A DNA stretch of 64,000 bases, taken from Sphingomonas sp. LC-1 (lineage in GTDB: Bacteria > Pseudomonadota > Alphaproteobacteria > Sphingomonadales > Sphingomonadaceae). Position 1 is the stretch's first letter. Each line of letters starts with the position of its first letter. Shown here in pieces: positions 54,226 through 62,873 of the stretch. The translations under genes and the position numbers were made by a program. The stretch is taken from positions 1 through 64,000 of the forward strand of contig NZ_JANZXB010000002.1 of the NCBI RefSeq assembly GCF_025371035.1. Direction: 5' to 3'. Under the pieces are notes generated by a model, which saw nothing but the letters and a program-made list of their open reading frames with translations, searched no databases and had not been told where the DNA came from.

Positions 54226-54954
54226 GTTGGGAATTTCGATCAACGCGATCTCATAGGTCGCCACCGCACCGCCAGCCTCGAACCGCTTCGCGATCCGCCG
54301 CATCGCGCCCGGCGGGATCGGTCGGTGCCCTTCGCGCGGTGTTCCCGCCCCGATCGCCCGGAGCGCGCGCATGAACGCGGCCGCCGAGCCGTGCCGCTGC
54401 TCGAACCGCCGGGTCTCGACCCGCCAACCCAGCGACCCGACCGGCGGATAGACAGGACTCCCCGCCACGAACCCTTCCGCCGCATGCGCCTCATGCCAGG
54501 CCGCGAACGTCCCCTCGACCAGCGTCGTCACCAGCAACCGCCCGCCGGGGCGCAGCAGGCCCGCCAGCCGCTGCAACCCGCTGGCCAGATTGACGAACCA
54601 CTGCACCGCCAGGCTGCTGACGATCAGATCGAACGGCGCTTCGTCGGGCAGGTCGGGATGTTCGCCGTCCATCACCCGCCCCCGCACGCCCGGCTGCCCC
54701 GCCAGTCCGCGCGCCAGCATGGCGGGGGCGATGTCGGTCATCAGCCAGTCGGGCCGATCCAGGCGAGGCAGCGTCGCGCCGGTCAGGAACCCGGTGCCGC
54801 ATCCCACCTCCAGCACGCGCGGGCCGGGCGGCGCGACCGCGACGATCCGCTCGGCCAACCAATCCGCCACCGCACGCTGGACGACGGCATGACGATCATA
54901 GGCCGCCGCCGCGTCGAAGGCACGCGCGACCCGGCTCGGTGTCTGCTCCGTCAC
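54211..54954 (-). CDS. BioC-like SAM-dependent methyltransferase
   Basis: A 247-residue methyltransferase with motif I PRVLEVGCGTGFLTGATLPR (about residues 45-64). DWLMTDIAPAML and FDLIVSSLAVQWFVNLASGL follow; the SSLAVQW pattern is that of malonyl-ACP O-methyltransferase BioC, which opens pimelate synthesis for biotin. It starts with RVARAFDAAAAYDRHAVVQR, again BioC-like. The start is GTG 54954. The final residues (IPNSRSC) and the stop fall within a family A repeat, so the original C-terminus may have been replaced. No bio genes are adjacent, so the role is inferred. Confidence 0.8.
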   Translation of the reverse strand: MTEQTPSRVARAFDAAAAYDRHAVVQRAVADWLAERIVAVAPPGPRVLEVGCGTGFLTGATLPRLDRPDWLMTDIAPAMLARGLAGQPGVRGRVMDGEHPDLPDEAPFDLIVSSLAVQWFVNLASGLQRLAGLLRPGGRLLVTTLVEGTFAAWHEAHAAEGFVAGSPVYPPVGSLGWRVETRRFEQRHGSAAAFMRALRAIGAGTPREGHRPIPPGAMRRIAKRFEAGGAVATYEIALIEIPNSRSC

Positions 54955-54971
54955 CCCTGCCACCGCCCCGT

Positions 54972-55610
54972 TCAATCGCGTACCGACCGGATCGCCGCCG
55001 CCGCCAGCCAGGGTGCGCCTGCCACCAGCATCAGCGACACCGCCGCCAGCAGCTTGAGCGCACCCAGATCCGCGCCGCCCGCACCGAAGATCAGCAGGGG
55101 CAAGGCCAAGGGCAGCAACAGCAACCCCGCAATCCCCCCGGCCCCGCGCAACCCCGCCGTCAGCGCCGCCGTCGCCACCGCCAGCGCCGCCAGACCCGGC
55201 GTACCGAGCAGCAGCGCCAGTTCGACCGACACGAGGGCCGCCGCGTCGAGCCCGAACAAGCCCCCCGCGATCAGCGCCGCGATCATCAATGGCGGCGCGA
55301 AGGCCAGCCAATGCGCCACGATCCGCAACGCCATCACCAGCGTCAGCGACAAGCCATGGACCCGAATCTGGTCGAACCATCCCGACTCGCAATCGGGCGC
55401 GATCAGCCGTTCGACCGGAAGCAGCGCCGCGAGCAGGGCCGCGACCCAGATCGCCCCCGGCCCGATCCGCATCAGCGTCACCCGGTCGGGACCGATGGCA
55501 AAGGGAAAGAGCACCACCGCCAGCAGGAAAAAGCCGGACACCAAAGCCGCCCCGCCCCCGGCATAGCCACGCCGCACGTCGCGCGCGATCAGGGTCAGCG
55601 CCGCGCTCAA
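54972..55610 (-). CDS. ccmB: Haem exporter permease CcmB
   Basis: The membrane subunit of the CcmAB ABC complex that drives release of holo-CcmE during cytochrome c maturation. The 212-residue protein has six hydrophobic helices; the N-terminus LSAALTLIARDVRRGYAGGG and the segment RLIAPDCESGWFDQIRVHGL are characteristic. The start is TTG 55610, in a TTGA overlap with the ccmA stop; no ATG is suitable. Only ccmA and ccmB are present here; ccmC and the rest must be elsewhere. Confidence 0.9.
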   Translation of the reverse strand: MSAALTLIARDVRRGYAGGGAALVSGFFLLAVVLFPFAIGPDRVTLMRIGPGAIWVAALLAALLPVERLIAPDCESGWFDQIRVHGLSLTLVMALRIVAHWLAFAPPLMIAALIAGGLFGLDAAALVSVELALLLGTPGLAALAVATAALTAGLRGAGGIAGLLLLPLALPLLIFGAGGADLGALKLLAAVSLMLVAGAPWLAAAAIRSVRD

Positions 55611-56197
55611 GCGGGAACCAGGGTATCGAGAGCGATGGCTTTGCCACCCGGCACAGCCAGCGGCTGATGGGTCGCCAGCATCACCGCGCCGCCCCCGGCG
55701 CGGTGCCGTGCCACCGCCTGTTCCAGCATCGCCAGCCCCGCGGTATCCAGCCCGTTGCCCGGCTCGTCGAGCAACCACAGCACCGCCCCCGACGCCAGCA
55801 CGCGGGCCAGTGCGGCGCGCCGCCGCTGGCCGGTGGACAGGAACCGCACCGGTATCGCCGCTAGACCGGCCAGTCCGACCTCTGCCAAGGCCGCCTCCAC
55901 CCGCGCGCCAGGGTCGCCCCGACCATCCAGCCTGGCCCAGAACGACAGCGCGCCGGTCAGACTCGGGTCACTGTCGAGCGCCAAATCCTCGGCCATCAGC
56001 GCGGTCGGCCCCCGATGCTCGACCTGACCCTCGAACGGCGCGATCAACCCGGCGGCGAGCCGCAACAGGCTGGACTTGCCGATGCCGTTGGGGCCGGTGA
56101 CGACCACCGCCTCCCCCGCCGCCAGCGTCAGCGACAATCGCGCGAACAACAGCCGCCCACCCCGCGCACAGGCGACATCGGACAATGAAAGGATCAC
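55607..56197 (-). CDS. ccmA: Haem exporter ATPase CcmA
   Basis: The ATP-binding subunit of CcmAB. The 196-residue protein has Walker A GPNGIGKSSLLRLAAGL (about residues 35-51), the signature LSTGQRRRAALARVL (about 121-135) and Walker B AVLWLLDEPGNGLDTAGLAM. Its ATG at 56197 overlaps the stop of the zincin gene, and its stop overlaps ccmB, giving a coupled three-gene chain. The assignment is supported by the adjacent ccmB. Confidence 0.93.
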   Translation of the reverse strand: MILSLSDVACARGGRLLFARLSLTLAAGEAVVVTGPNGIGKSSLLRLAAGLIAPFEGQVEHRGPTALMAEDLALDSDPSLTGALSFWARLDGRGDPGARVEAALAEVGLAGLAAIPVRFLSTGQRRRAALARVLASGAVLWLLDEPGNGLDTAGLAMLEQAVARHRAGGGAVMLATHQPLAVPGGKAIALDTLVPA

Positions 56198-56625
56198 GGG
56201 GCGGACACATCCACCGCGTCTTCCAACGCGTGCATATCATCGTCGGACAGGCCGAAATGGTGGCCGATCTCATGGATCGTCACATGCGCCACCAGATCGT
56301 CGAGCCGGACGCCGGTGTCGATCCATTCGTCCAGGATCGCGCGGCGATACAAATGGATGCGATCGGGCAGTCCGCCTGAATCCATCGAGCTCTTCTCGCC
56401 CAGCGGACGGCCATGATACAGCCCGGTCAGGTCGAGCGGATGCTCTATGCCCAGCGCGGCCAGCGTCTCGCCATCGGCATATTCCTCGAGGATCAACACC
56501 ACGTCGTGCAGGTGCGCGGCGAATGCGGCGGGCAGGCGTGCGATCGTAGCCCGCGCGATCGCCTCGATCACCTCGGCACCCGGTGGTTCGCCGATCCCGT
56601 CTTGCCCGCTCATGCGCGTCGTCAT
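56194..56625 (-). CDS. Zincin-like metallopeptidase family protein
   Basis: A 143-residue protein of the minimal metalloprotease family (zincin_1). The zinc motif [14 protein letters not shown] near the C-terminus (residues about 121-134) gives HExxH, and the upstream [10 protein letters not shown] and [11 protein letters not shown] are family hallmarks. The substrate is unknown. ATG 56625 or 56613 are possible starts; upstream sequence to 56670 is the shared promoter region with the divergent pterin dehydratase gene. Overlap with ccmA by four bases is common in this lineage and may be merely positional. Confidence 0.88.
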   Translation of the reverse strand: MTTRMSGQDGIGEPPGAEVIEAIARATIARLPAAFAAHLHDVVLILEEYADGETLAALGIEHPLDLTGLYHGRPLGEKSSMDSGGLPDRIHLYRRAILDEWIDTGVRLDDLVAHVTIHEIGHHFGLSDDDMHALEDAVDVSAP

Positions 56626-56669
56626 ACCGCTGTGCCGGTCAAAAGAACAAGAGAAGCAAAGGGACGGCA

Positions 56670-56960
56670 ATGGTGGAGCGGCTGAGCGAGCTGGACCGGG
56701 ACGAGGCGCTGGACGGCCTGCCCGAATGGGACTGGGACGAGGCGCGCGATGCGATCACCCGGCGGTTCGTCTTCGCCGATTTCAACGAGGCGTTCGGCTT
56801 CATGACCCGCGTCGCCTTGCTGGCGGAAAAGGCCGATCACCATCCCGAATGGTCCAATGTCTGGAATCGGGTCGACATCATGCTGACCACCCATGATGCG
56901 GGCGGCCTGTCGGCGCGTGACATCGACATGGCCGAGGCCATCGACGCGCTGGTGGGCTGA
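56670..56960 (+). CDS. Pterin-4a-carbinolamine dehydratase
   Basis: Recycles 4a-hydroxytetrahydrobiopterin by dehydration, normally after phenylalanine hydroxylase. The 96-residue protein has the complete signature [20 protein letters not shown] then [11 protein letters not shown] (about residues 54-84), including the catalytic His-His-Pro. The start ATG 56670 follows AAAGGGACGGCA. No hydroxylase gene is next to it. A GC hairpin follows the stop. Confidence 0.94.
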   Translation: MVERLSELDRDEALDGLPEWDWDEARDAITRRFVFADFNEAFGFMTRVALLAEKADHHPEWSNVWNRVDIMLTTHDAGGLSARDIDMAEAIDALVG

Positions 56961-56969
56961 CCCGCATGA

Positions 56970-56996
56970 ATCCTCCCCATCGCCGATGGGGAGGAT
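56970..56996. terminator. Hairpin between convergent genes
   Basis: ATCCTCCCCATCG (56970-56982) and CGATGGGGAGGAT (56984-56996) are exact inverse copies with almost no loop. No T-run follows, but the placement between the pterin dehydratase and FAH-family stops suits a factor-assisted terminator. The CCTCCCC/GGGGAGG core recalls family C repeats. Confidence 0.55.
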
Positions 56997-57002
56997 CGGC
57001 TC

Positions 57003-58004
57003 TTATTCGACCGTCTGTTCGATCGCGCCGAAGATCGGATGGTGGCGGTCGTCCTCCATCCAGATGCGCACCGTGTCGCCCTTCTTGAGGAACGGCGTCC
57101 TGGCCTCGCCGCCCTGGATCGTCTCGATCATCCGCACCTCGGCGATGCAGCTATAGCCGACGCCACCCTCGGCGACGGGCTTGCCCGGCCCGCCATCGGC
57201 GTCGCGGTTGGACACGGTGCCCGAACCGATGATCGTCCCCGCCCCCAGCGCGCGCGTCTTCGCCGCATGGGCGACCAGCGTGCCGAAGTCGAAGGTCATG
57301 TCCTGCCCCGCATCGGCGCGACCAAAGGGCTGGCCGTTGAGATCGACCTTCAGCACCCGGTGCAGCTTGCCGTCCTGCCACCAGTCGCCCAGTGATTCGG
57401 GCGTCACGAACACCGGCGAAAAGGCCGAGGCGGGCTTGGACTGGAAGAAACCGAACCCCTTGGCCAGTTCGCCCGGAATCAGCGCACGGAGCGACACGTC
57501 GTTGGTCAGCCCGACCAGCCGGATCGCCGCCAGCGCCTCCTCTCGACTCGCACCCAGCGGCACGTCGCCGGTGACCACGACGACCTCGCCCTCCAGGTCG
57601 CAGCCCCAGCTTTCGTCGGCCAGCGGAATCGCGTCGCGCGGCCCCAGGAACCCGTCCGACCCGCCCTGATACATCAGCGGGTCGTGCCAGAAGCTGTCGG
57701 GCAGTTCCGCGCCCCGCGCCTGCCGGACGAGCGCGACATGATTCACATAGGCCGATCCGTCCGCCCATTGATAAGCGCGCGGCAAGGGCGAGGCCGCGTC
57801 ATGCTCATGAAAGCGCGCCCGCGGAATGGCTTCGTGATCCAGGTCGGTCGCCAGATTGGTGAGTGCGGGGGCGACCCGGTCCCAATCGTCGAGCGCGGCC
57901 TGCAGGGTCGGGGCGATATGGTCCGCATCCGCATACCAGGCGAGGTCGCTCGACACGACGACCAGCTTGCCGTCGCGACCGTGTTTCAGACTGGCGAGTT
58001 TCAT
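57003..58004 (-). CDS. Fumarylacetoacetate hydrolase family protein
   Basis: A 333-residue hydrolase. The FAH C-terminal fold is visible: WGCDLEGEVVVVTGDVPLGA (metal-binding Glu), IRLVGLTNDVSLRALIPGEL with Asp, then SGTVSNRDADGGPGKPVAEG and TPFLKKGDTVRIWMEDD. The long N-terminal part (KLASLKHGRDGKLVVVSSDL) resembles bacterial fumarylacetoacetases of tyrosine catabolism. The start is ATG 58004 after GAGGAG; the in-frame codon at 58070 is not needed. The convergent pterin dehydratase would fit a phenylalanine/tyrosine theme, but no other catabolic genes are present. Confidence 0.9.
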   Translation of the reverse strand: MKLASLKHGRDGKLVVVSSDLAWYADADHIAPTLQAALDDWDRVAPALTNLATDLDHEAIPRARFHEHDAASPLPRAYQWADGSAYVNHVALVRQARGAELPDSFWHDPLMYQGGSDGFLGPRDAIPLADESWGCDLEGEVVVVTGDVPLGASREEALAAIRLVGLTNDVSLRALIPGELAKGFGFFQSKPASAFSPVFVTPESLGDWWQDGKLHRVLKVDLNGQPFGRADAGQDMTFDFGTLVAHAAKTRALGAGTIIGSGTVSNRDADGGPGKPVAEGGVGYSCIAEVRMIETIQGGEARTPFLKKGDTVRIWMEDDRHHPIFGAIEQTVE

Positions 58005-58280
58005 CAGGACTCCTCTTCGCTGCTTGGTATCAGATGTAACCATCTGCCCACGGTTGTCACGCCACCGCATGCCGATCCTGCCCTAAACTTGACTTTTCGC
58101 AAGGCAGGGCGCACATGCCCACCCGTCGAGGCGTCCACTCGCAGCGTGAACGGACCATCTGGTCCCGGCTCCGCCCCGACCCTGTCTTCAGGCTTCCCTT
58201 GTCACGCGGGGTGTCATCAACCCCGGCGCCGCTCCTCGCGGCCCTTCCGTGACTCGCGCGCCATGATCGAAAGCAATTCC

Positions 58281-59648
58281 ATGTCCTTTTCCGAACTCGG
58301 CCTTGCCGAGCCGCTCGTCCGCGCGCTCGAGGCCAAGGGCTATTCCGAACCCACCCCCATCCAGCGCGATTCGATCCCGACGCTGCTGGAAGGCCGCGAC
58401 CTGCTGGGCATCGCGCAGACCGGCACTGGCAAGACCGCCGCGTTCGTGCTGCCGTCGATCCAGCGTCTGGTCGAGGCGAACAAGCGCGTCCTGCCGACCC
58501 ATTGCCGGATGCTGGTGCTCGCGCCGACCCGTGAACTGGCCAGCCAGATCGCTGAAAATGCAAAGGGCTATGCCAAATTCTCCAAGCTGGCGGTCGCGAC
58601 CGTCTTTGGCGGCACCAGCTTGAACAAGAACCGTCAGGACCTGTCGCGCGGCGTCGACATCCTGGTCGCGACGCCGGGCCGTCTGATCGATCTGGTCGAG
58701 CAGGGCTTCCTGAACCTGTCGATGATCGAAATCCTGGTGCTGGACGAAGCCGACCAGATGCTCGACCTGGGCTTCATCCACGCGCTGCGCCGCATCGTGA
58801 AGATGCTGCCGCGCAAGCGCCAGACGCTGTTCTTCTCGGCAACCATGCCCGCCGCGATCCGGGACCTGGCCGACAAGTTCCTCGACAATCCCGCGACCGT
58901 CACCGTGACCCCGGTCTCGACCACCGCCGAGCGCGTGGAGCAGTCGGTGACCTTCGTCACGCAACAGGAAAAGCAGGCGCTGCTGACCATCCTGCTTGCC
59001 GATCCTGCGATCGAGCTGGCGCTGGTCTTTACCCGCACCAAGCATGGCGCGGACCGCGTCGTGAAGCTGCTGGCGGGCAACGGCATCGCGGCCAATGCGA
59101 TCCACGGCAACAAGAGCCAGGGCCAGCGCGAGCGCGCGCTGGGCGAGTTCCGGTCGGGCCAGACCCGCGTGCTGGTGGCCACCGACATCGCCGCACGCGG
59201 CATCGACATTCCAGGCGTCAGCCACGTCTTCAACTTCGAGCTGCCCAATGTCGCGGAGCAATATGTCCACCGCATCGGCCGCACCGCGCGTGCGGGTCGC
59301 TCGGGCCTGGCCATCGCCTTCTGCGCCGAGGATGAGCGTCCGTATCTGAAGGATATCGAGAAGCTGACGCGGCAGAAGATCACAGTCGTGCCGCTGCCCG
59401 CGGACTTCGTGAAGCGCGCCGAGACGATCAAGTCGCAGCGGGTCAAGGCGATCGGTGCCGATCCCGCGCCGCGCGTCGACCGCCCGCGCGATCCGGAGCG
59501 GCCCCGCGCCACGCATTCCCCGCGCGCGACCGATGCCCGCGCGCCGCAGGGCCGTCAGCCGCGTCGTCGCAGCGGCGGCGGTCGTGGCCGTGGCGGTCAG
59601 GGTCGCCCCGGTGGCGGCGGTGGTGCCGGTCGCGGCGCACAGGGCTGA
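58281..59648 (+). CDS. DEAD-box RNA helicase (RhlE-like)
   Basis: A 455-residue ATP-dependent RNA helicase. Motifs in order: Q motif YSEPTPIQRDSIPTLLEG, motif I AQTGTGKT (about residues 49-56), PTRELASQI, TPGRLIDL, motif II DEADQMLD, motif III SATMPAAI, VFTRTKHGADRVV, ATDIAARGIDI and HRIGRTARAGRSG. The last 50 residues are an Arg/Gly-rich RNA-binding tail, like RhlE, used in RNA turnover and ribosome assembly, often cold-induced. The start is ATG 58281 (MSFSELGLAEPL); ATG 58263 is also possible. A 276-bp untranslated region precedes it with no evident gene. Confidence 0.93.
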   Translation: MSFSELGLAEPLVRALEAKGYSEPTPIQRDSIPTLLEGRDLLGIAQTGTGKTAAFVLPSIQRLVEANKRVLPTHCRMLVLAPTRELASQIAENAKGYAKFSKLAVATVFGGTSLNKNRQDLSRGVDILVATPGRLIDLVEQGFLNLSMIEILVLDEADQMLDLGFIHALRRIVKMLPRKRQTLFFSATMPAAIRDLADKFLDNPATVTVTPVSTTAERVEQSVTFVTQQEKQALLTILLADPAIELALVFTRTKHGADRVVKLLAGNGIAANAIHGNKSQGQRERALGEFRSGQTRVLVATDIAARGIDIPGVSHVFNFELPNVAEQYVHRIGRTARAGRSGLAIAFCAEDERPYLKDIEKLTRQKITVVPLPADFVKRAETIKSQRVKAIGADPAPRVDRPRDPERPRATHSPRATDARAPQGRQPRRRSGGGRGRGGQGRPGGGGGAGRGAQG

Positions 59649-59655
59649 TTCGATG

Positions 59656-59683
59656 CGGCGGAGAGCGATAGAGCTCTCCGCCG
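59656..59683 (+). terminator. Probable terminator after RNA helicase
   Basis: CGGCGGAGAGC (59656-59666) and GCTCTCCGCCG (59673-59683) are exact inverse copies around a GATAGA loop. There is no T-run, so efficiency is uncertain. Confidence 0.6.
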
Positions 59684-59803
59684 AACGACTGTCCGACGCC
59701 CCCTGCGAAGGCCGGGCCGTTCGCCATTGGCCGGACGCCATATGAACTCCCACTCCTCTCCCGCGTTGATCGCGTAACGATCCGCGCATCAGGAGAGGTT
59801 GCC

Positions 59804-60070
59804 ATGGATATTGCCCACACCCCCGCCGCCGAACGCATCGCGCGCGTCCTATGCGGTCAACGGCTCAGCGCCAATGCCGGGGGCGATTCGGAATCGGCCG
59901 CGCGGCTGGTCGACGATCACTGGCGCGAGCATATGGCCGATGCGCTGGCGGTCCTGCGCACCTTGCGCGAACCCGATCAGGCGATGGCCGAGGCAGGCGA
60001 CCCTGCGGTCTGGGAAAAGATGGTGCTGGTCGCGGTCGAGGCCGCCAAGCCGCCCAAGGTCGTGCTGTAA
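59804..60070 (+). CDS. Small conserved-looking protein, unknown
   Basis: An 88-residue soluble, helical, acidic protein: MDIAHTPAAERIARVLCGQR, LVDDHWREHMADALAVLRTL, WEKMVLVAVEAAKPPKVVL. GGAGAGG lies at good spacing before the ATG, and codon use is like its neighbours, so it is probably a real gene. I do not recognise the family. It converges with kup. Confidence 0.7.
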   Translation: MDIAHTPAAERIARVLCGQRLSANAGGDSESAARLVDDHWREHMADALAVLRTLREPDQAMAEAGDPAVWEKMVLVAVEAAKPPKVVL

Positions 60071-60123
60071 CAAAGGACGGGCTAAGGCCGCGCATCATCG
60101 GACAAGAGCCCGGTGGTGGTTAC

Positions 60124-62082
60124 CTACACCGTCACCTGCTCGCCCAGCTCCAGCACCTTGCCCGGCGGGATCCGCAGGAAGTCGGTGGGATCGCTGGCAT
60201 TGCGCTGAAGGAACATGAACAGCCGGTCCTGCCAGGGCGGCATGCCCTTTTCCGCTTCGGGTTTCAGCGTGTTGCGGCCGATGAAGTAGCTGGTCTTCAT
60301 CGGGTCCAGTCCCGAGGAACGCATCTCCACCCCCAGGTCGCGGGGCAGATCGCGCGGCACGTCGGGCGTTTCCATAAAGCCATAGGTCAGCGCCACGGTG
60401 GCGAAATTGTCGTCCAGCCGTTCGACATGCGCCCGCCGCTCGCTCGACACGACGGGGCGGTCGGCGGTGCGGATCGTCACGATCAGATTCTGCTCGTGCA
60501 GGATCTTGTTGTGCTTGAGATTGTGAAGGAGCGCGCCGGGTGCCGAGGCAGGATTGGCGGTCAGGAACACCGCCGTCCCCGGCACCCGCTCGGGCGGACG
60601 CTTGGCGAGCGCGGCGGCGAGATCGGCCAGGGGGATGGCCTGCCGCTTCTCGAAGGCCGCGACGATGCCGCGCCCCCGCACCCAGGTGTGGATGATCGTG
60701 CCGACGGCCGCGCCGACCAGCAGGGGCACCCAGCCCCCCTCGATCACGCGCAGGATATTGGCCCCGAAGAAGACGAGATCGAGCGCCAGGAAGGGCAGGA
60801 TCGCCGCCAGTGCCAGCGGACGCGACCAGCCCCAGCGATGCCGCACGACCAGATAGGCGAGGCAGGTCGTCACCACCATCGTGCCCGTCACCGCGATGCC
60901 ATAGGCGGCGGCCATGGCCGAGGAGGTCTTGAACTGAATGACCAGCACCAGCACCCCGAACAGCAACAGCCAGTTGATCGCTGGCAGATAGATCTGCCCC
61001 TGGAAATCAGCCGACGTCTGACGGACGCGCAATCGGGGCAGCAGCCCGAGCTGGATCGCCTGCTGGGTCAGCGAGAAGGCGCCGGTGATCACCGCCTGTG
61101 CCGCGATCACGGTGGCCAGCCCGGCCAGCACGATCAGCGCGGGGCGAAACGCCTCGGGCGCCATCAGGAAGAACCAGTCCTGATTGGTAAAGGGCTGGCC
61201 ATTGGCGCTCGCCTGCTCCAACGCGGACAGGGCAAAGGCCCCCTGGCCCAGATAGTTGAGCGCAAGCGCCGGCAGCACCAGCGAGAACCAGCCGATGCGG
61301 ATCGGCAATCGCCCGAAATGCCCCATATCGGCGGTCAGCGCCTCGGCCCCCGTCACGGTCAGGAACACCGCGCCCAGCACGAACAGCCCGACCACGCCAT
61401 GGCTCGCCAGGAAGCTGATGCCATAGCCCGGCCAGATCACCCGCGCGATCGAGGGTTCGTCGGCTATATGCCACAGGCCCAGCCCGCCGATGACGAGGAA
61501 CCACAGGATACAGATGGGGCCGAACAGCTTGGATACCGAGGCGGTGCCCCGCGACTGGATGAAGAACAAGGCGACCAGGATGACGATGGTGCACATCCGG
61601 ATCACGTCTTCGTTGAAGATCGACGCGGCGGCGGGAATGGTGTGCAGCCCCTCCATCGCGGACAGGACCGACAGCGCGGGCGTGATGATCGCATCGCCAT
61701 AAAAGAGCGAGGCGCCCGCCGCCCCCAGGACCAGCGCCAATTTCGACCGAATCCCCACCGAGCGGCGAGCCAGAGCAGCCAGCGCCAGCACGCCGCCCTC
61801 GCCCTGATTGTCGGCGCGCATCAGGAAGACGACATATTTGATCGTGACCACCAGGATCAGCGACCAGAGCGCCAGGCTGAGCACGCCAAGGATCTCGCTG
61901 GGGTCGATGCCGTCGCCAGCGGATTGCGACAGGGCTTCGCGAAAGGCGTAGAGCGGGCTCGTGCCGATGTCGCCGAACACCACGCCGATCGCCCCGATGG
62001 TCAGCGCGGCCAGCGCGGGGTGACGGTGCGCGGTTTCCGCCGCGGTCTGGTCGCTCGTAATGTCGGTTGCCGTCCCCGTCAT
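60124..62082 (-). CDS. kup: Potassium uptake protein Kup
   Basis: A proton-coupled K+ importer of the KUP/HAK/KT family, 652 residues. About 12 membrane helices begin with ALTIGAIGVVFGDIGTSPLY, the family signature at about residue 25-44. Then come VVTIKYVVFLMRADNQGEGG, GAAGASLFYGDAIITPALSV and SVLSAMEGLHTI. A cytoplasmic C-terminal domain of about 200 residues ends with FIGRNTLKPE and FLQRNASDPTDFLRIPPGKV. The start is ATG 62082 (MTGTATDITSDQTAAE); 62157 would add only low-quality sequence. Confidence 0.95.
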   Translation of the reverse strand: MTGTATDITSDQTAAETAHRHPALAALTIGAIGVVFGDIGTSPLYAFREALSQSAGDGIDPSEILGVLSLALWSLILVVTIKYVVFLMRADNQGEGGVLALAALARRSVGIRSKLALVLGAAGASLFYGDAIITPALSVLSAMEGLHTIPAAASIFNEDVIRMCTIVILVALFFIQSRGTASVSKLFGPICILWFLVIGGLGLWHIADEPSIARVIWPGYGISFLASHGVVGLFVLGAVFLTVTGAEALTADMGHFGRLPIRIGWFSLVLPALALNYLGQGAFALSALEQASANGQPFTNQDWFFLMAPEAFRPALIVLAGLATVIAAQAVITGAFSLTQQAIQLGLLPRLRVRQTSADFQGQIYLPAINWLLLFGVLVLVIQFKTSSAMAAAYGIAVTGTMVVTTCLAYLVVRHRWGWSRPLALAAILPFLALDLVFFGANILRVIEGGWVPLLVGAAVGTIIHTWVRGRGIVAAFEKRQAIPLADLAAALAKRPPERVPGTAVFLTANPASAPGALLHNLKHNKILHEQNLIVTIRTADRPVVSSERRAHVERLDDNFATVALTYGFMETPDVPRDLPRDLGVEMRSSGLDPMKTSYFIGRNTLKPEAEKGMPPWQDRLFMFLQRNASDPTDFLRIPPGKVLELGEQVTV

Positions 62083-62207
62083 GTCCGCCGGAACCCCCTG
62101 AGCCAAAAGGACGGCGCGCTTTACGCTTCTCCGTCTCGGAAGCAAGGGCTTTCCCATGCCCTTTGCAAACGCTTGATATTGCCGAGCGTCAAGCGCATGG
62201 ACGGCAA

Positions 62208-62870
62208 ATGGTTCCCTTTTCGTTCGGCGGGCATGCGTTTGAGGCGCTGGCCGATGGCGCGCTGTTCTGGCCCGCGCGGGCCGCGCTGCTGGTCGCGGAC
62301 CTGCATCTGGAGAAGGCGAGCTGGTATGCGGGGGGCGGGCAGATGCTGCCCCCGTACGACTCGCTCGCCACGTTGAGCGAGCTGACCGCGATCGTGGCGC
62401 GGACGGGCGCGCGGGAGGTCTGGTGCCTGGGCGACAGCTTTCACGATGCGGAAGGGTGCGACCGGCTGCTTCCCGAAGCGCGGGCGATGTTGCTGGCGCT
62501 GACCGGGGCGACTGACTGGACCTGGATCACGGGAAATCATGACCCGGTGCTTCGCGACCGATGCGGCGGCGCGGTGGTGGACGAGGCGCTGGTCGATGGC
62601 CTGATCCTGCGCCACGAGGCCGATCCGGCGGAAACGCGGCCCGAACTGTCGGGCCATTTCCATCCCAAGCTTCGCCTGCGGGTGCGGGGCAAGCTGGTCG
62701 CGCGCCGCTGCTTCGTCGGCACCGTCAACAAGCTCGTCCTGCCCGCCTTCGGGGCGCTGACCGGCGGGCTGGACGTGGATCACCCCGCGCTGATCGAGGC
62801 GGTGGGGCGCTCGGCGGAAGCGTTGGTCCCGGTGCGCGACCGGATGCTGCGCTTCCCCGTCGCGGCCTGA
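62208..62870 (+). CDS. pdeM: Ligase-associated endonuclease PdeM
   Basis: A 220-residue calcineurin-like metallophosphoesterase. The metal motifs are in order: ALLVADLHLEKASWY (D-x-H), EVWCLGDSFHDAEG (GD), TWITGNHDPVL (GNHD) and SGHFHPKLRLRVRG (GHxH). The MVPFSFGGHAFEALADGALF start matches the PdeM family, which is normally encoded near an ATP-dependent DNA ligase, an Lhr-type helicase and an exonuclease used in DNA repair. None of those is seen in this window. The start at 62208 fits the family; upstream frame overlaps the kup region. Confidence 0.9.
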   Translation: MVPFSFGGHAFEALADGALFWPARAALLVADLHLEKASWYAGGGQMLPPYDSLATLSELTAIVARTGAREVWCLGDSFHDAEGCDRLLPEARAMLLALTGATDWTWITGNHDPVLRDRCGGAVVDEALVDGLILRHEADPAETRPELSGHFHPKLRLRVRGKLVARRCFVGTVNKLVLPAFGALTGGLDVDHPALIEAVGRSAEALVPVRDRMLRFPVAA

Positions 62871-62873
62871 CGC

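Noticed and set aside
57684-58262. Extension of the RNA helicase frame upstream to 57684
   Set aside because: That part overlaps the FAH-family gene in antisense and lacks helicase sequence.
59851-62376. Plus-strand open frame of about 840 codons
   Set aside because: It is antisense to kup, with no domain resemblance; long antisense frames are expected in this base composition.
58281-62870. DEAD-box helicase and PdeM as a ligase-associated repair cluster
   Set aside because: The helicase is RhlE-like, with an Arg/Gly tail for RNA, not the Lhr-type DEXH helicase; kup and an unknown gene lie between.
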